The notes below the pieces were generated by a model. That model was not told the DNA's origin. It saw only the letters and a program-made list of their open reading frames with translations, and made no database searches. From NCBI RefSeq assembly GCF_015686695.1, contig NZ_JADPMR010000001.1:620001-684000 (forward strand): a stretch of DNA of 64,000 nt. The letters run 5' to 3'. This document shows, in pieces, positions 7,947-15,805 of this stretch. Every line of letters starts with the position of its first letter. Positions within the stretch are counted from its first letter, which is position 1. Origin of the DNA: Vibrio nitrifigilis (GTDB lineage: Bacteria; Pseudomonadota; Gammaproteobacteria; Enterobacterales; Vibrionaceae). The position numbers were made by a program, and so were the translations under genes.

Positions 7947-9077
7947 ATGAAAATACTAATCGATGAAAATATGCCTTATGCCGAGTCACTATTCAGTCAG
8001 CTTGGTGAGGTTATTTTAAAGCCTGGACGCACCTTGTCAGCCGAGGATTTGGTTGATATCGATGCTTTAATGATTCGCTCTGTAACGAAAGTAGATGAAG
8101 CGTTACTGGCTAAAGCGAATAAACTCAAATTTGTCGGTACTGCTACGGCAGGTATGGATCACGTTGACCAAGAATTACTTGCTGAGCGGGGCATTTTCTT
8201 TACTGCTGCTCCTGGTTGTAACAAAGTTGGCGTGGCTGAGTACGTAGTGAGCGTGTTGATGGTATTAGCTCAGCAACAAGGATTTTCAATTTTTGATAAG
8301 AAAGTTGGCATCATTGGGGCAGGGCAAGTCGGTAGTTATTTGCATGATTGTTTGACGGGCTTAGGCATTGAGGTTTTTCTTAACGATCCACCTAAGCAAG
8401 CTCAAGGCGACACGCGCAATTTTACGCCATTAGCTACACTATTAGAGCAAGCTGATGTGATTACGGTGCATACACCAATTACGACTGATGGTGAATGGCC
8501 GACTCATCATATGTTTGATGAAACGGTGCTGAACCAACTACGCGCTGATCAAATTTTAATTAATGCTGCGCGTGGTCCTATCGTCAACAATGACGCGTTA
8601 AAACAACGTTTATTGGCCTACGATGGTTTTACTGCAGCGTTAGATGTCTTTGAGTTTGAACCAGAAGTTGATATGGAGCTATTACCTTTGGTCGCTTTCA
8701 CTACTCCTCATGTTGCAGGATATGGTTTAGAAGGGAAAGCGCGTGGTACAACCATGATTTTTAACTCATACTGCGAGTTTATTGGTAGCGATTTAACTGC
8801 TAATGCGAGTGAGTTATTGCCAACAGCACCTGTTCCAACCATGCATCTTTCCCGTGAGTGGGATGAAGCAGCGCTGTTTTCACTGACTCAACTGATTTAT
8901 GATGTGCGTAAGGATGACGCGCTGTTTAGACGCGAAATTCGTCACCCAGGCGCATTTGATAAAATGCGCAAACAATACTGGGATAGACGTGAATATAGCG
9001 CAGTCACTTTGGTAGGTGATGACACATGTAATTTGTCACCACTGGCCAAACTAGGTTTCAATATTGAGGTTAAATAA
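7947..9077 (+). CDS. pdxB: Erythronate-4-phosphate dehydrogenase
   Basis: PdxB oxidises 4-phosphoerythronate with NAD in the pyridoxal 5'-phosphate pathway. The 376-residue protein (E. coli 378) is a D-2-hydroxyacid dehydrogenase. It starts MKILIDENMPYAESLF, has the nucleotide loop VGIIGAGQVGSYLHD near residue 120, the substrate loop GTATAGMDHVD, and catalytic Arg, Glu and His in INAARGPIVNN, DVFEFEPEVD and FTTPHVAGYG. The C-terminal PdxB dimerisation region is present. The stop overlaps the start of asd by one base (TAATG), so the two are co-transcribed and probably translationally coupled. Confidence 0.95.
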   Translation: MKILIDENMPYAESLFSQLGEVILKPGRTLSAEDLVDIDALMIRSVTKVDEALLAKANKLKFVGTATAGMDHVDQELLAERGIFFTAAPGCNKVGVAEYVVSVLMVLAQQQGFSIFDKKVGIIGAGQVGSYLHDCLTGLGIEVFLNDPPKQAQGDTRNFTPLATLLEQADVITVHTPITTDGEWPTHHMFDETVLNQLRADQILINAARGPIVNNDALKQRLLAYDGFTAALDVFEFEPEVDMELLPLVAFTTPHVAGYGLEGKARGTTMIFNSYCEFIGSDLTANASELLPTAPVPTMHLSREWDEAALFSLTQLIYDVRKDDALFRREIRHPGAFDKMRKQYWDRREYSAVTLVGDDTCNLSPLAKLGFNIEVK

Positions 9078-10090
9078 TGAGCCAAGAATTTAATGTTGCG
9101 ATTTTAGGCGCAACTGGCGCTGTGGGCGAAACCATGATAGAAATTCTGCAGGAGCGTAAGTTTCCTGTCGGTAATTTATATTTATTGGCAAGTGAACGCA
9201 GCGAAGGTAAACACTACCGTTTTAACGGCAAAACATTGACCGTTGAAAATGTCGAAGACTTTGACTGGACTCAAGTGCATATTGCCTTGTTCTCTGCTGG
9301 TTCTGAGCTTTCTGCTCAGTGGGCACCTATCGCAGCAGATAACGGTGTGGTTGTCATCGATAACACGTCACAGTTTCGCTATGACTATGATGTACCTTTA
9401 GTCATTCCTGAAGTGAACCCAACTGCGATCGCTGAATTCCGTAACCGGAATATCATTGCCAACCCAAACTGTTCAACGATTCAGATGTTGGTCGCTTTAA
9501 AACCGATTCATGATGAAGTAGGCATTGAACGTATTAACGTAACGACTTACCAATCCGTATCAGGTGCAGGTAAAAAAGGCATTGATGAATTAGCTGGGCA
9601 AACAGCGAAACTACTCAATGGTATGCCTGCTGAAAATGAAGCGTTCCGTCAGCAAATCGCGTTTAACTGTATTCCTCAAATCGATGATTTTATGGAAAAC
9701 GGCTACACCAAAGAAGAAATGAAAATGGTGTGGGAAACAGAAAAGATTTTTGCAGACCAAAGCATTCGTGTGAATCCAACGTGTGTACGTGTTCCTGTCT
9801 TTTACGGGCATGCTGAAGCCGTGCATATTGAAACTTGTGCACCAATTGGTGCTGAGCAAGTGATTAACTTACTAGAGCAACAAGAAGGCATCGAGTTATT
9901 CCTTGGTGAAGAGTTTCCAACCCAAGTACGTGATGCTGGCGGTAAAGACCATGTAATGGTCGGACGTATTCGTGAAGATATCAGTCACCACAGTGGCATT
10001 AACATGTGGGTTGTTGCTGATAACGTACGTAAAGGTGCGGCAACAAACGCTGTACAAATTGCGGAAGTGTTGGTGAGAGATTACCTGTAA
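9077..10090 (+). CDS. asd: Aspartate-semialdehyde dehydrogenase (second Vibrio type, Usg-related)
   Basis: The enzyme reduces aspartyl-4-phosphate to aspartate semialdehyde with NADPH, feeding lysine, threonine, methionine and diaminopimelate synthesis. The 337-residue protein has the nucleotide loop ILGATGAVGETM at residues 9-20, the catalytic Cys in NPNCSTIQM, and the basic HHSGINMWVVADNVRKGAA region. It sits after pdxB where E. coli has usg, but unlike a degenerate copy it keeps the active-site Cys. It closely resembles what I remember of V. cholerae ASADH2 (VC2107), one of two such enzymes in that species. Another asd gene probably lies elsewhere in this genome. Confidence 0.9.
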   Translation: MSQEFNVAILGATGAVGETMIEILQERKFPVGNLYLLASERSEGKHYRFNGKTLTVENVEDFDWTQVHIALFSAGSELSAQWAPIAADNGVVVIDNTSQFRYDYDVPLVIPEVNPTAIAEFRNRNIIANPNCSTIQMLVALKPIHDEVGIERINVTTYQSVSGAGKKGIDELAGQTAKLLNGMPAENEAFRQQIAFNCIPQIDDFMENGYTKEEMKMVWETEKIFADQSIRVNPTCVRVPVFYGHAEAVHIETCAPIGAEQVINLLEQQEGIELFLGEEFPTQVRDAGGKDHVMVGRIREDISHHSGINMWVVADNVRKGAATNAVQIAEVLVRDYL

Positions 10091-10110
10091 CGAGATGCTT
10101 TTATCGGTAT

Positions 10111-10139
10111 AAAAAAACCACCCGAGGGTGGTTTTTTTT
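10111..10139. terminator. Bidirectional terminator between asd and fur
   Basis: ACCACC and GGTGGT enclose CGAG, with seven A before and seven T after, so it works on both strands for these convergent genes. Confidence 0.92.
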
Positions 10140-10587
10140 ATTTGTTGCCTTTGTGTGCTTTAGGGTTCTCTTTGCAAGAACCATCAGCACATTTGCCGTA
10201 CAAGTAAAGACTGTGGTTAGTCAATTCTACGTTGTATTCAGCGGCAATTTCACGTTGACGACGTTCGATAACCTCGTCAGAGAATTCAATCACGGCACCA
10301 CAATCTAGACACACGAGGTGGTCGTGGTGATGTTGTGTTGATAGTTCAAATACAGATTTACCACCTTCGAAGTGGTGGCGGGTCACGATACCTGCATCAT
10401 CAAATTGGTTTAACACGCGATACACTGTCGCGAGACCAATTTCTTCGCCGAGATCTATCAATTTCTTGTAGAGCTCTTCAGCACTAATATGCTGGCACTC
10501 AGGTTGCTGTAATACTTCTAGAATCTTAAGCCTTGGAAGGGTTACTTTAAGACCAGCATCCTTTAGCGCTTGGTTGTTATCTGACAT
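10138..10587 (-). CDS. fur: Ferric uptake regulator Fur
   Basis: Fur is the iron-sensing repressor of iron uptake genes. The protein is 149 residues, the usual length. The winged helix occupies about residues 1-80 (LKVTLPRLKILEVL and ATVYRVLNQFDDAGIV), and the metal-binding part has HHHDHLVCLDCGAVIEF with the paired Cys and His ligands and a late Cys pair near KCADGSC. The open frame extends 24 codons further upstream, but those codons are unlike any Fur, and the start MSDNNQALKDAGLK is the family start. A perfect TATAAT lies about 53 bases upstream. In E. coli fldA follows upstream; here a lysR/lrgAB module lies between. Confidence 0.97.
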   Translation of the reverse strand: MSDNNQALKDAGLKVTLPRLKILEVLQQPECQHISAEELYKKLIDLGEEIGLATVYRVLNQFDDAGIVTRHHFEGGKSVFELSTQHHHDHLVCLDCGAVIEFSDEVIERRQREIAAEYNVELTNHSLYLYGKCADGSCKENPKAHKGNK

Positions 10588-11188
10588 ATAGTTTCCCGTT
10601 GATGATCTGCAGTAAATAACAGAAGTCAGTGTTGCCCGTATTATAGGTGAGTAGACCAAAACAATAAACCACGAAGTTCAAAGGGTTACTACTGAGTTTC
10701 GCGTTAAAAGTCATTTTTGTGCGAAATGTTAAGCAACCAATTCCGTATTTACTCTTAAGCTCATGTAAACTGTTACAGGTATCATTTAGCGTTAGACAAC
10801 CGATTTTTCGATTGGTTTATTATAGCTAAATATTATAAAACACTAATATTAAATAATTTTTTTAGTAATTCGACTATCTGAGTTCTACCGCGTTATGTGT
10901 ACGCTTCCTGCTTATTTAGGTGATTAATATTCGCTAACTTTCGTGCTTCTTTTATTTTTAATAGGTTTTACCAATGACATTAATAGGTAACACTTTTTAA
11001 TTAAAAATAAACACTTCAGTTTAATTGCAAATAAAACTCGTTACAGTTTAGCATTGATTAAAAAGATTGTGTGCGATTGAGTGCTAAATAACAGTAAAAT
11101 TTATCGGTGTTTTACCCAAGATCAAATATGCCAGCACCTTCTTAAGGTTTAAGGTTATCTTACCTATATTGTAGTGAATTGAATGTTG
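10588..11188. other. AT-rich non-coding region between fur and the lysR gene
   Basis: About 600 bases hold the fur promoter at one end and then AT-rich sequence without any long frame on either strand. I see no strong hairpin terminator for the lysR gene and no recognisable RNA gene. It lies at the join where the lysR/lrgAB module separates fur from fldA, so it may be insertion scar or remnant DNA. Confidence 0.5.
10640..10668 (-). promoter_or_regulatory. Probable fur promoter
   Basis: On the minus strand a perfect -10 (TATAAT, 10645-10640) is preceded by TTTATT (10668-10663) at a spacing of 17. It gives a leader of about 45 bases before the Fur ATG. Confidence 0.5.
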
Positions 11189-12088
11189 TCATTCATTTTT
11201 ATGGCTATGTTGAGATATATATTCTTCGCATAAGCTAATCCATGCTTCCGCCGTTTTTGAAACATAACGTTCTTTATGCCAAATAACGCCCAAACGCCAT
11301 TCAATCGAGGGAGTAATGGACTTCACTAAAACGCCTTGGTCGTGTATTCGCTGGCACAGTGGTTCTGGTAAAAACGCGACTCCAATCCCACTTTTTACCA
11401 AGGCCACTAAGAAATCCCATTGGCTACTGCGTGCTAATACCTGAGGTTCAAAATGGGCTTGACGACATAAATGATGAATATAGTTACTTAAAGTAAACTC
11501 TTCAGTATATAAATAAAAAGGCTCATCTTTTAAAGACTCCCAACAAATTGTTTCATGGGAACGCCAGTGGTCATTATCTGGGAGTACAGCATTAACAGAG
11601 TAACCATCAAGGGGTAGGTTGGCTAAACAATGATTGTTATTTGGTGTGAGCATCGTCATTGCTACATCTAATTCACCATCAATTAACGCCTGTTCAATTT
11701 TTCTTCCACCATATTCCACAATGGTTAATTCAATGTTTGGATACATTTGACGATACCTGCGTATAATTCCGGCATATAAATGGCCGACCATTGGCGGGAT
11801 CCCTAACCGTAAATGTCCCGTTTTTAGCTCATTTAAATCAATGAGCTCGGCTTTGAGTTGGTCCATTTGTTCAAGGATATGCAATGCTCGTTGGTAAACG
11901 ACTTCACCACTATCTGTTAACCAAAAACGGCGACCATCTCGATGTAATAGCGGTTGAGTAATGGATTGCTCCAAATTACGAATCATTTTACTGATGGTAG
12001 GTTGAGTAACATACAAGCGTTCAGACGCTTTAGTAAAACTTTTTTGATTAACTAATTCGACAAAATAGCGCAGTGCTTTGATGTCCAT
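11189..12088 (-). CDS. LysR family regulator divergent from lrgAB (CidR-like)
   Basis: This 299-residue regulator has the LysR winged helix at residues 1-60 (MDIKALRYFVELVNQKSFTK, then TQPTISKMIRNLE) and an effector domain from about 90 to 290. It is divergent from a CidA/LrgA-LrgB pair, the same arrangement as Bacillus CidR with its target operon, where the regulator answers acetate or pyruvate overflow. That parallel suggests this protein controls lrgAB; the effector cannot be read from sequence. A T-N11-A palindrome at 12117-12131 lies in the shared promoter region. Confidence 0.85.
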   Translation of the reverse strand: MDIKALRYFVELVNQKSFTKASERLYVTQPTISKMIRNLEQSITQPLLHRDGRRFWLTDSGEVVYQRALHILEQMDQLKAELIDLNELKTGHLRLGIPPMVGHLYAGIIRRYRQMYPNIELTIVEYGGRKIEQALIDGELDVAMTMLTPNNNHCLANLPLDGYSVNAVLPDNDHWRSHETICWESLKDEPFYLYTEEFTLSNYIHHLCRQAHFEPQVLARSSQWDFLVALVKSGIGVAFLPEPLCQRIHDQGVLVKSITPSIEWRLGVIWHKERYVSKTAEAWISLCEEYISQHSHKNE

Positions 12089-12116
12089 AACACAACCTTA
12101 AACGGATTTTTAATGT

Positions 12117-12131
12117 ATGCCATTTTGGCAT
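12117..12131. promoter_or_regulatory. Candidate LysR operator (T-N11-A palindrome)
   Basis: ATGCCATTTTGGCAT is a perfect six-base inverted repeat around TTT and contains the T-N11-A core typical of LysR-type sites. It lies 29 bases before the lysR start and about 45 bases upstream of the lrgA -10 candidate TATACT (12177-12182), a usual recognition-site position. Confidence 0.6.
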
Positions 12132-12215
12132 GTTTTTGATAATAAAAATTCATTTTATGATGGTTTAGGGCATCCTTATACTGTGATTGAATTCACAAAA
12201 TGGATATGAATAGCA

Positions 12216-12635
12216 ATGAATAAAATGGGTGGTAGCTTACTGACGATCTTTCAGATTGTCGTGCTTTCAGGGATTTGGTTTGCCGCAGATTATTTGGTTA
12301 AATTGCTGCATTTGCCTTTACCATCTAACTTAACAGGAATGTTGCTGTTGCTAATTTTGGTGTTTAGCAAAATGGTTAACGTTAACTGGTTACGTAGAGG
12401 GGCGACTTGGTTATTGGCTGAGATGTTGTTGTTCTTTGTTCCTGCTGTCGTGGCTGTGGTGAATTACCAGCAGTTGATGGAACAAGAGGGGTTGCAGATT
12501 ATCGCAGTGTTAGTGCTTAGCACGATCCTCGTTATCGCAATCACAGCGTTGGTCGTTGATAGAATTTATCGCTTAGAATTGAGTTTGTCACGACGCAAGA
12601 GTAACCGTCATGCTTTAGCTAAGGCAGGCCGCTAA
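12216..12635 (+). CDS. lrgA: CidA/LrgA family membrane protein
   Basis: This is a 139-residue inner-membrane protein with about four hydrophobic helices and a basic tail. LPLPSNLTGMLLLLILV and LLAEMLLFFVPAVVAVVNY are characteristic family segments. CidA/LrgA proteins were described as holin-like in Staphylococcus; work in Bacillus and Streptococcus supports a role with LrgB in pyruvate transport. Which applies here is not shown by sequence. The start at 12216 lacks a strong ribosome site; an in-frame ATG at 12225 is possible. The gene is one base before lrgB, so they form an operon. Confidence 0.87.
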   Translation: MNKMGGSLLTIFQIVVLSGIWFAADYLVKLLHLPLPSNLTGMLLLLILVFSKMVNVNWLRRGATWLLAEMLLFFVPAVVAVVNYQQLMEQEGLQIIAVLVLSTILVIAITALVVDRIYRLELSLSRRKSNRHALAKAGR

Positions 12636-12636
12636 A

Positions 12637-13335
12637 ATGGATTTTTTGTCTCATTATGGGTTAGGTGCGCTTTGTTTCATTATGACCGTCTTATTTTACT
12701 ATGCGAGTAAGTGGGCGTATGGTCATAAACGCACAATTTTTTTAATGCCTCTGTTTTTGTCGCCACTATTATTAGTGCTAGTGGTAATGTGTTTTCATAT
12801 ACCGTATCAATCTTATATTGAGGACTCGCACTGGCTCTTATGGATGCTTGGTCCTGCAACAGTCGCATTTGCTATTCCTGTTTATGATAATCGTGAATTA
12901 ATCTATCGCCATTGGTTGTCACTTTCTGTTGGTGTTTGCGTGTCGGTATTAGTTGCTGTGAGCAGTACCGTTCTGTTAGCAAGATTGTTTCATTTACCAG
13001 AAATTTTGCAACGTAGCTTAGCTATGCGTTCAATTACCACGCCGTTTGCTGTTGAAGCAACGAAGTCGGTAGGTGGAAAAACAGATTTAGCGGCTTTATT
13101 TGTGGTGATGACAGGCTTAATTGGGATGGCTGTTGGTGAAGGTATCCTAACGATTTTATCTATCCGTTCTCGATTAGGGAAAGGGGTGAGCCTTGGTGCT
13201 TCTGCGCATGGTGCGGGAACGGCGAAGGCTTACCAAATTGGCAGTTCTGAAGGAGTAGTATCGAGTGTAGTTATGATGATTGCTGGCATGGTTACGGTTT
13301 TGTTAGCACCATTTCTAGGGCCTATTTTATGGTAA
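12637..13335 (+). CDS. lrgB: LrgB/CidB family membrane protein
   Basis: This 232-residue protein has several hydrophobic helices and the family segments LAMRSITTPFAVEATKSVGG and GASAHGAGTAKAYQIGSSEG, the most conserved parts of the LrgB family. It acts with LrgA in the inner membrane, in older work as an antiholin-like protein and in newer work as part of a pyruvate uptake system. It follows lrgA with a one-base gap and ends in a shared terminator with fldA. Confidence 0.9.
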   Translation: MDFLSHYGLGALCFIMTVLFYYASKWAYGHKRTIFLMPLFLSPLLLVLVVMCFHIPYQSYIEDSHWLLWMLGPATVAFAIPVYDNRELIYRHWLSLSVGVCVSVLVAVSSTVLLARLFHLPEILQRSLAMRSITTPFAVEATKSVGGKTDLAALFVVMTGLIGMAVGEGILTILSIRSRLGKGVSLGASAHGAGTAKAYQIGSSEGVVSSVVMMIAGMVTVLLAPFLGPILW

Positions 13336-13368
13336 TAGGGTAGAGTGCATTCATTCTCGATGAGCAAG

Positions 13369-13397
13369 AGATCCCCTGCGAGGCAGGGGATCTTTTT
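13369..13397. terminator. Terminator between lrgB and fldA
   Basis: GATCCCCTGC and GCAGGGGATC pair around GAG, followed by five T. It ends lrgAB and may also serve the converging fldA transcript. Confidence 0.88.
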
Positions 13398-13398
13398 A

Positions 13399-13926
13399 TT
13401 AATCTTCAAGCTCAGCAAGACACATTTCTTCGTATACTTGGTTTACCCAAGCTGAAACGCGTTGTTCAGTCAATTCAGGTTGACGATCTTCATCGATACA
13501 TAAGCCGACAAAGTGGTTTTCATCAACAAGTGCTTTAGACGCTTCAAATTCATAGCCTTCAGTTGGCCATTCACCAACAATCGTACCGCCTTTTGCTTCT
13601 ACGATGTCGCGAATAGTTCCCATCGCATCACAGAAGTATTCAGCGTAATCTTCTTGGTCACCACAACCAAAGATAGCCACTAATTTTGTAGAAAAATCAA
13701 TTACTTCTAGTTCTGGGAAGAAATCATCCCAATCGCATTGTGCTTCGCCGTAATACCAAGTAGGGATACCTAAAAGCAGCAGATCAAAATTATCGATGTC
13801 TTCTTTACTGCTTTTGGCGATGTCTTGTACGTGAACAAGTTTTTCACCCAGCTTTTTCTGAATCATCTTTGCAACAGCTTCGGTGTTACCTGTATCGCTA
13901 CCAAAGAAGATACCTACACTTGCCAT
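13399..13926 (-). CDS. fldA: Flavodoxin FldA
   Basis: FldA is the FMN electron carrier used with flavodoxin reductase, for instance for biotin synthase and ribonucleotide reductase activation. The 175-residue protein (E. coli 176) has the FMN phosphate loop FFGSDTGNTEAVAKMI at residues 7-22, the loops GIPTWYYGEAQCDWDD and GCGDQEDYAEYFCDA, and an acidic C-terminus. AAAGG ten bases before the ATG supports the start. In E. coli it directly follows fur. It has a long upstream leader, described separately. Confidence 0.96.
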   Translation of the reverse strand: MASVGIFFGSDTGNTEAVAKMIQKKLGEKLVHVQDIAKSSKEDIDNFDLLLLGIPTWYYGEAQCDWDDFFPELEVIDFSTKLVAIFGCGDQEDYAEYFCDAMGTIRDIVEAKGGTIVGEWPTEGYEFEASKALVDENHFVGLCIDEDRQPELTEQRVSAWVNQVYEEMCLAELED

Positions 13927-14280
13927 AAAATCATTACCTTTAAATTGTTATGGGTTGTTTCTCTGCGGTTGTGACCAACTGGTAGCAAACCGTGAGCGAC
14001 AACTCAGTTGATGCGCGGATATATTATCTACCTTGCAACAACCTGGAAAAGAAAACCATAGAGTTTGATGACAGTTGCGACATGCTTGGTCACAGCATCT
14101 ATTGACTGTACAAGTCAACCTATATGTCGGTCAACGTAGATTAAGCACTGCACGGTCAAACCGTATGGCTATCCCGGATGTCAATTTTCTGGGCGCACTA
14201 TACCATTGTTAATCTACAAAGTTAATGTACCGATTATGCCCATTTCTGAGTCAATAATAGCAAACTTAACTCAAGATAAG
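13927..14280. other. Long leader region of fldA, ybfE absent
   Basis: About 350 bases lie between fldA and ybfF, both on the minus strand. In E. coli ybfE occupies this place, but no such frame exists here. The region holds a 9-base inverted repeat (GTAGATTAA at 14136-14144 and TTAATCTAC at 14209-14217) enclosing a small hairpin ACGGT-CAA-ACCGT, and a minus-strand promoter candidate at 14197-14225. Confidence 0.55.
14197..14225 (-). promoter_or_regulatory. Candidate fldA promoter with long leader
   Basis: On the minus strand TTAACT (14225-14220) and TATAGT (14202-14197) are separated by 17 bases. A transcript from here would carry a leader of about 265 bases before fldA. Confidence 0.4.
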
Positions 14281-15048
14281 TTAAGCCTGCAAAAATTTGC
14301 GTATTACTCTTAATACTTCAGCGGGTTTTTCTGCGTGTAACCAATGACCGGTTTTGGCCACAACATGCGCTTTAGCATTGGTAAATTGTGCCTGAATAGC
14401 GGCTTGATGCTCTGGCATTAGATAGTCAGAGTCTCCACCTTTAATAAACAGTGTGGGAACATCACAAGGGTCGATATTGTCCCATCCGAGAATATTCCAG
14501 TAATTTTTTTCCAATGAAGCGACATTAAAGCGCCAGGTCATGGATTGCCCATTGTTGTAGAGAGATTTGCCAATAAATTGGCGCACGCCTTCAATCTCTA
14601 TGTGCTGGGACAACACATCCATCGCATTGCGGCGGTTGAGTGGTTTGGCTTCAATCACGGCATTAAGACCAGCAAATACATTATCATGACGTCGAGTTTG
14701 GTAAGCGACAGGTGCCATGTCTAAAACGATCAAGTGCTGAACTTTTTCTGGGGCAATAGAGGCCAGTTTCATCACCGCTTTCCCACCCATGGAGTGGCCA
14801 ACTAAAGTGACTGAATGGATATTCAGATGATCGAGCAGTAGGTTGACGTCTTGGGCTAACAGAGCATAATGATGGTCATCGCTGTGGAACGAAAGTCCAT
14901 GGTTACGCAGATCAACGCTGAGCACCTGATGATCTTTCACAAGGTCGCGGGCAAGCAGACCGAGGTTATCTAAATTACCAAATAAACCGTGGATCAAAAC
15001 AATGGTGTGACCCTCACCTTCTAGTTTGTAATTGAGAAGTGCTGACAT
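14281..15048 (-). CDS. ybfF: Alpha/beta hydrolase, YbfF-type esterase
   Basis: This is a 255-residue cytosolic esterase. The oxyanion loop is in IVLIHGLFGNLDNLG, the nucleophile Ser in VGHSMGGKAV (near residue 91), the acid probably in FIKGGDSDYL, and the catalytic His in KTGHWLHAEKP near the end. E. coli YbfF hydrolyses short acyl esters and acyl-CoA in vitro; the physiological substrate is unknown. The order fldA, ybfF, seqA, pgm is as in E. coli, with ybfF divergent from seqA. Confidence 0.92.
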   Translation of the reverse strand: MSALLNYKLEGEGHTIVLIHGLFGNLDNLGLLARDLVKDHQVLSVDLRNHGLSFHSDDHHYALLAQDVNLLLDHLNIHSVTLVGHSMGGKAVMKLASIAPEKVQHLIVLDMAPVAYQTRRHDNVFAGLNAVIEAKPLNRRNAMDVLSQHIEIEGVRQFIGKSLYNNGQSMTWRFNVASLEKNYWNILGWDNIDPCDVPTLFIKGGDSDYLMPEHQAAIQAQFTNAKAHVVAKTGHWLHAEKPAEVLRVIRKFLQA

Positions 15049-15140
15049 TTTATCTTACTAGTGATTGGTTTAACGTAGAGTCTGAGCGAAGATCTCGCTA
15101 TAATCCCCCAGAGTTTAAACATTGAGATTGTGAAAAGCGA

Positions 15141-15695
15141 ATGAAAACAATTGAGGTTGATGAGGATCTATACCGTTACATTGCGAGTCAAACCCTACAT
15201 ATCGGGGAAAGTGCTTCCGACATTTTACGTCGTCTACTCCAAGTGGGTGAAGAAAATGTTGCAGAGCCTACCGCAGTCGTAACACAGCCAGAAGTAAAGG
15301 CTGACAAAGGTATAGTCGTAAGTAAGGATGCCGCTCAAGAGCACAAAGTTGATAGCGTGAAAGAGATGCGTTCTCTATTGATCTCTGATGAGTTTGCAGG
15401 TCTTAAAAAGGCAGTTGATCGTTTTATCCTAGTGTTGTCTACACTTTACCGAATCGATCCTGCGAGTTTCTCTGACGCAATGTCAGTAAAAGGTCGTAAA
15501 CGGGTTTATTTTGCCGATAATGAACAGACGCTGTTGTCACATGGTCAAACGACCAAGCCTAAGTTAATAACAAACACACCGTTTTGGGTAATTACCAATA
15601 ATAACACCAGTCGCAAACAGCAAATGGTGGAGCAAGTGATGGTTAGAATGAACTTTCCTGCTGATATTATTGAAAAAGTCACTCATGCAATTTAG
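15141..15695 (+). CDS. seqA: Negative regulator of replication initiation SeqA
   Basis: SeqA binds hemimethylated GATC sites, sequesters oriC after firing and organises new DNA. The 184-residue protein has the N-terminal multimerisation part (MKTIEVDEDLYRYIASQTLH to residue about 35), a variable acidic linker at about 45-75, and the C-terminal DNA-binding domain ending in RVYFADNEQTLL and QTTKPKLITNTPFWVITNNN, which contacts methylated GATC. It is upstream of pgm, as in E. coli, but a terminator lies between them. Confidence 0.96.
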   Translation: MKTIEVDEDLYRYIASQTLHIGESASDILRRLLQVGEENVAEPTAVVTQPEVKADKGIVVSKDAAQEHKVDSVKEMRSLLISDEFAGLKKAVDRFILVLSTLYRIDPASFSDAMSVKGRKRVYFADNEQTLLSHGQTTKPKLITNTPFWVITNNNTSRKQQMVEQVMVRMNFPADIIEKVTHAI

Positions 15696-15730
15696 CGGGT
15701 TCTGACACAAAACGGACAAAAAATCTGATT

Positions 15731-15775
15731 AAAACCTCATAATAAACCTTAGAGAGGCCTTATTATGGGGTTTTT
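15731..15775 (+). terminator. Terminator between seqA and pgm
   Basis: AAAACCTCATAATAA pairs with TTATTATGGGGTTTT (one G-T pair) around a loop of about 14 bases and runs into T. It is AT-rich but long. Confidence 0.7.
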
Positions 15776-15805
15776 GTTTGCGTAATTTTTATATAAGGAT
15801 GTCGT

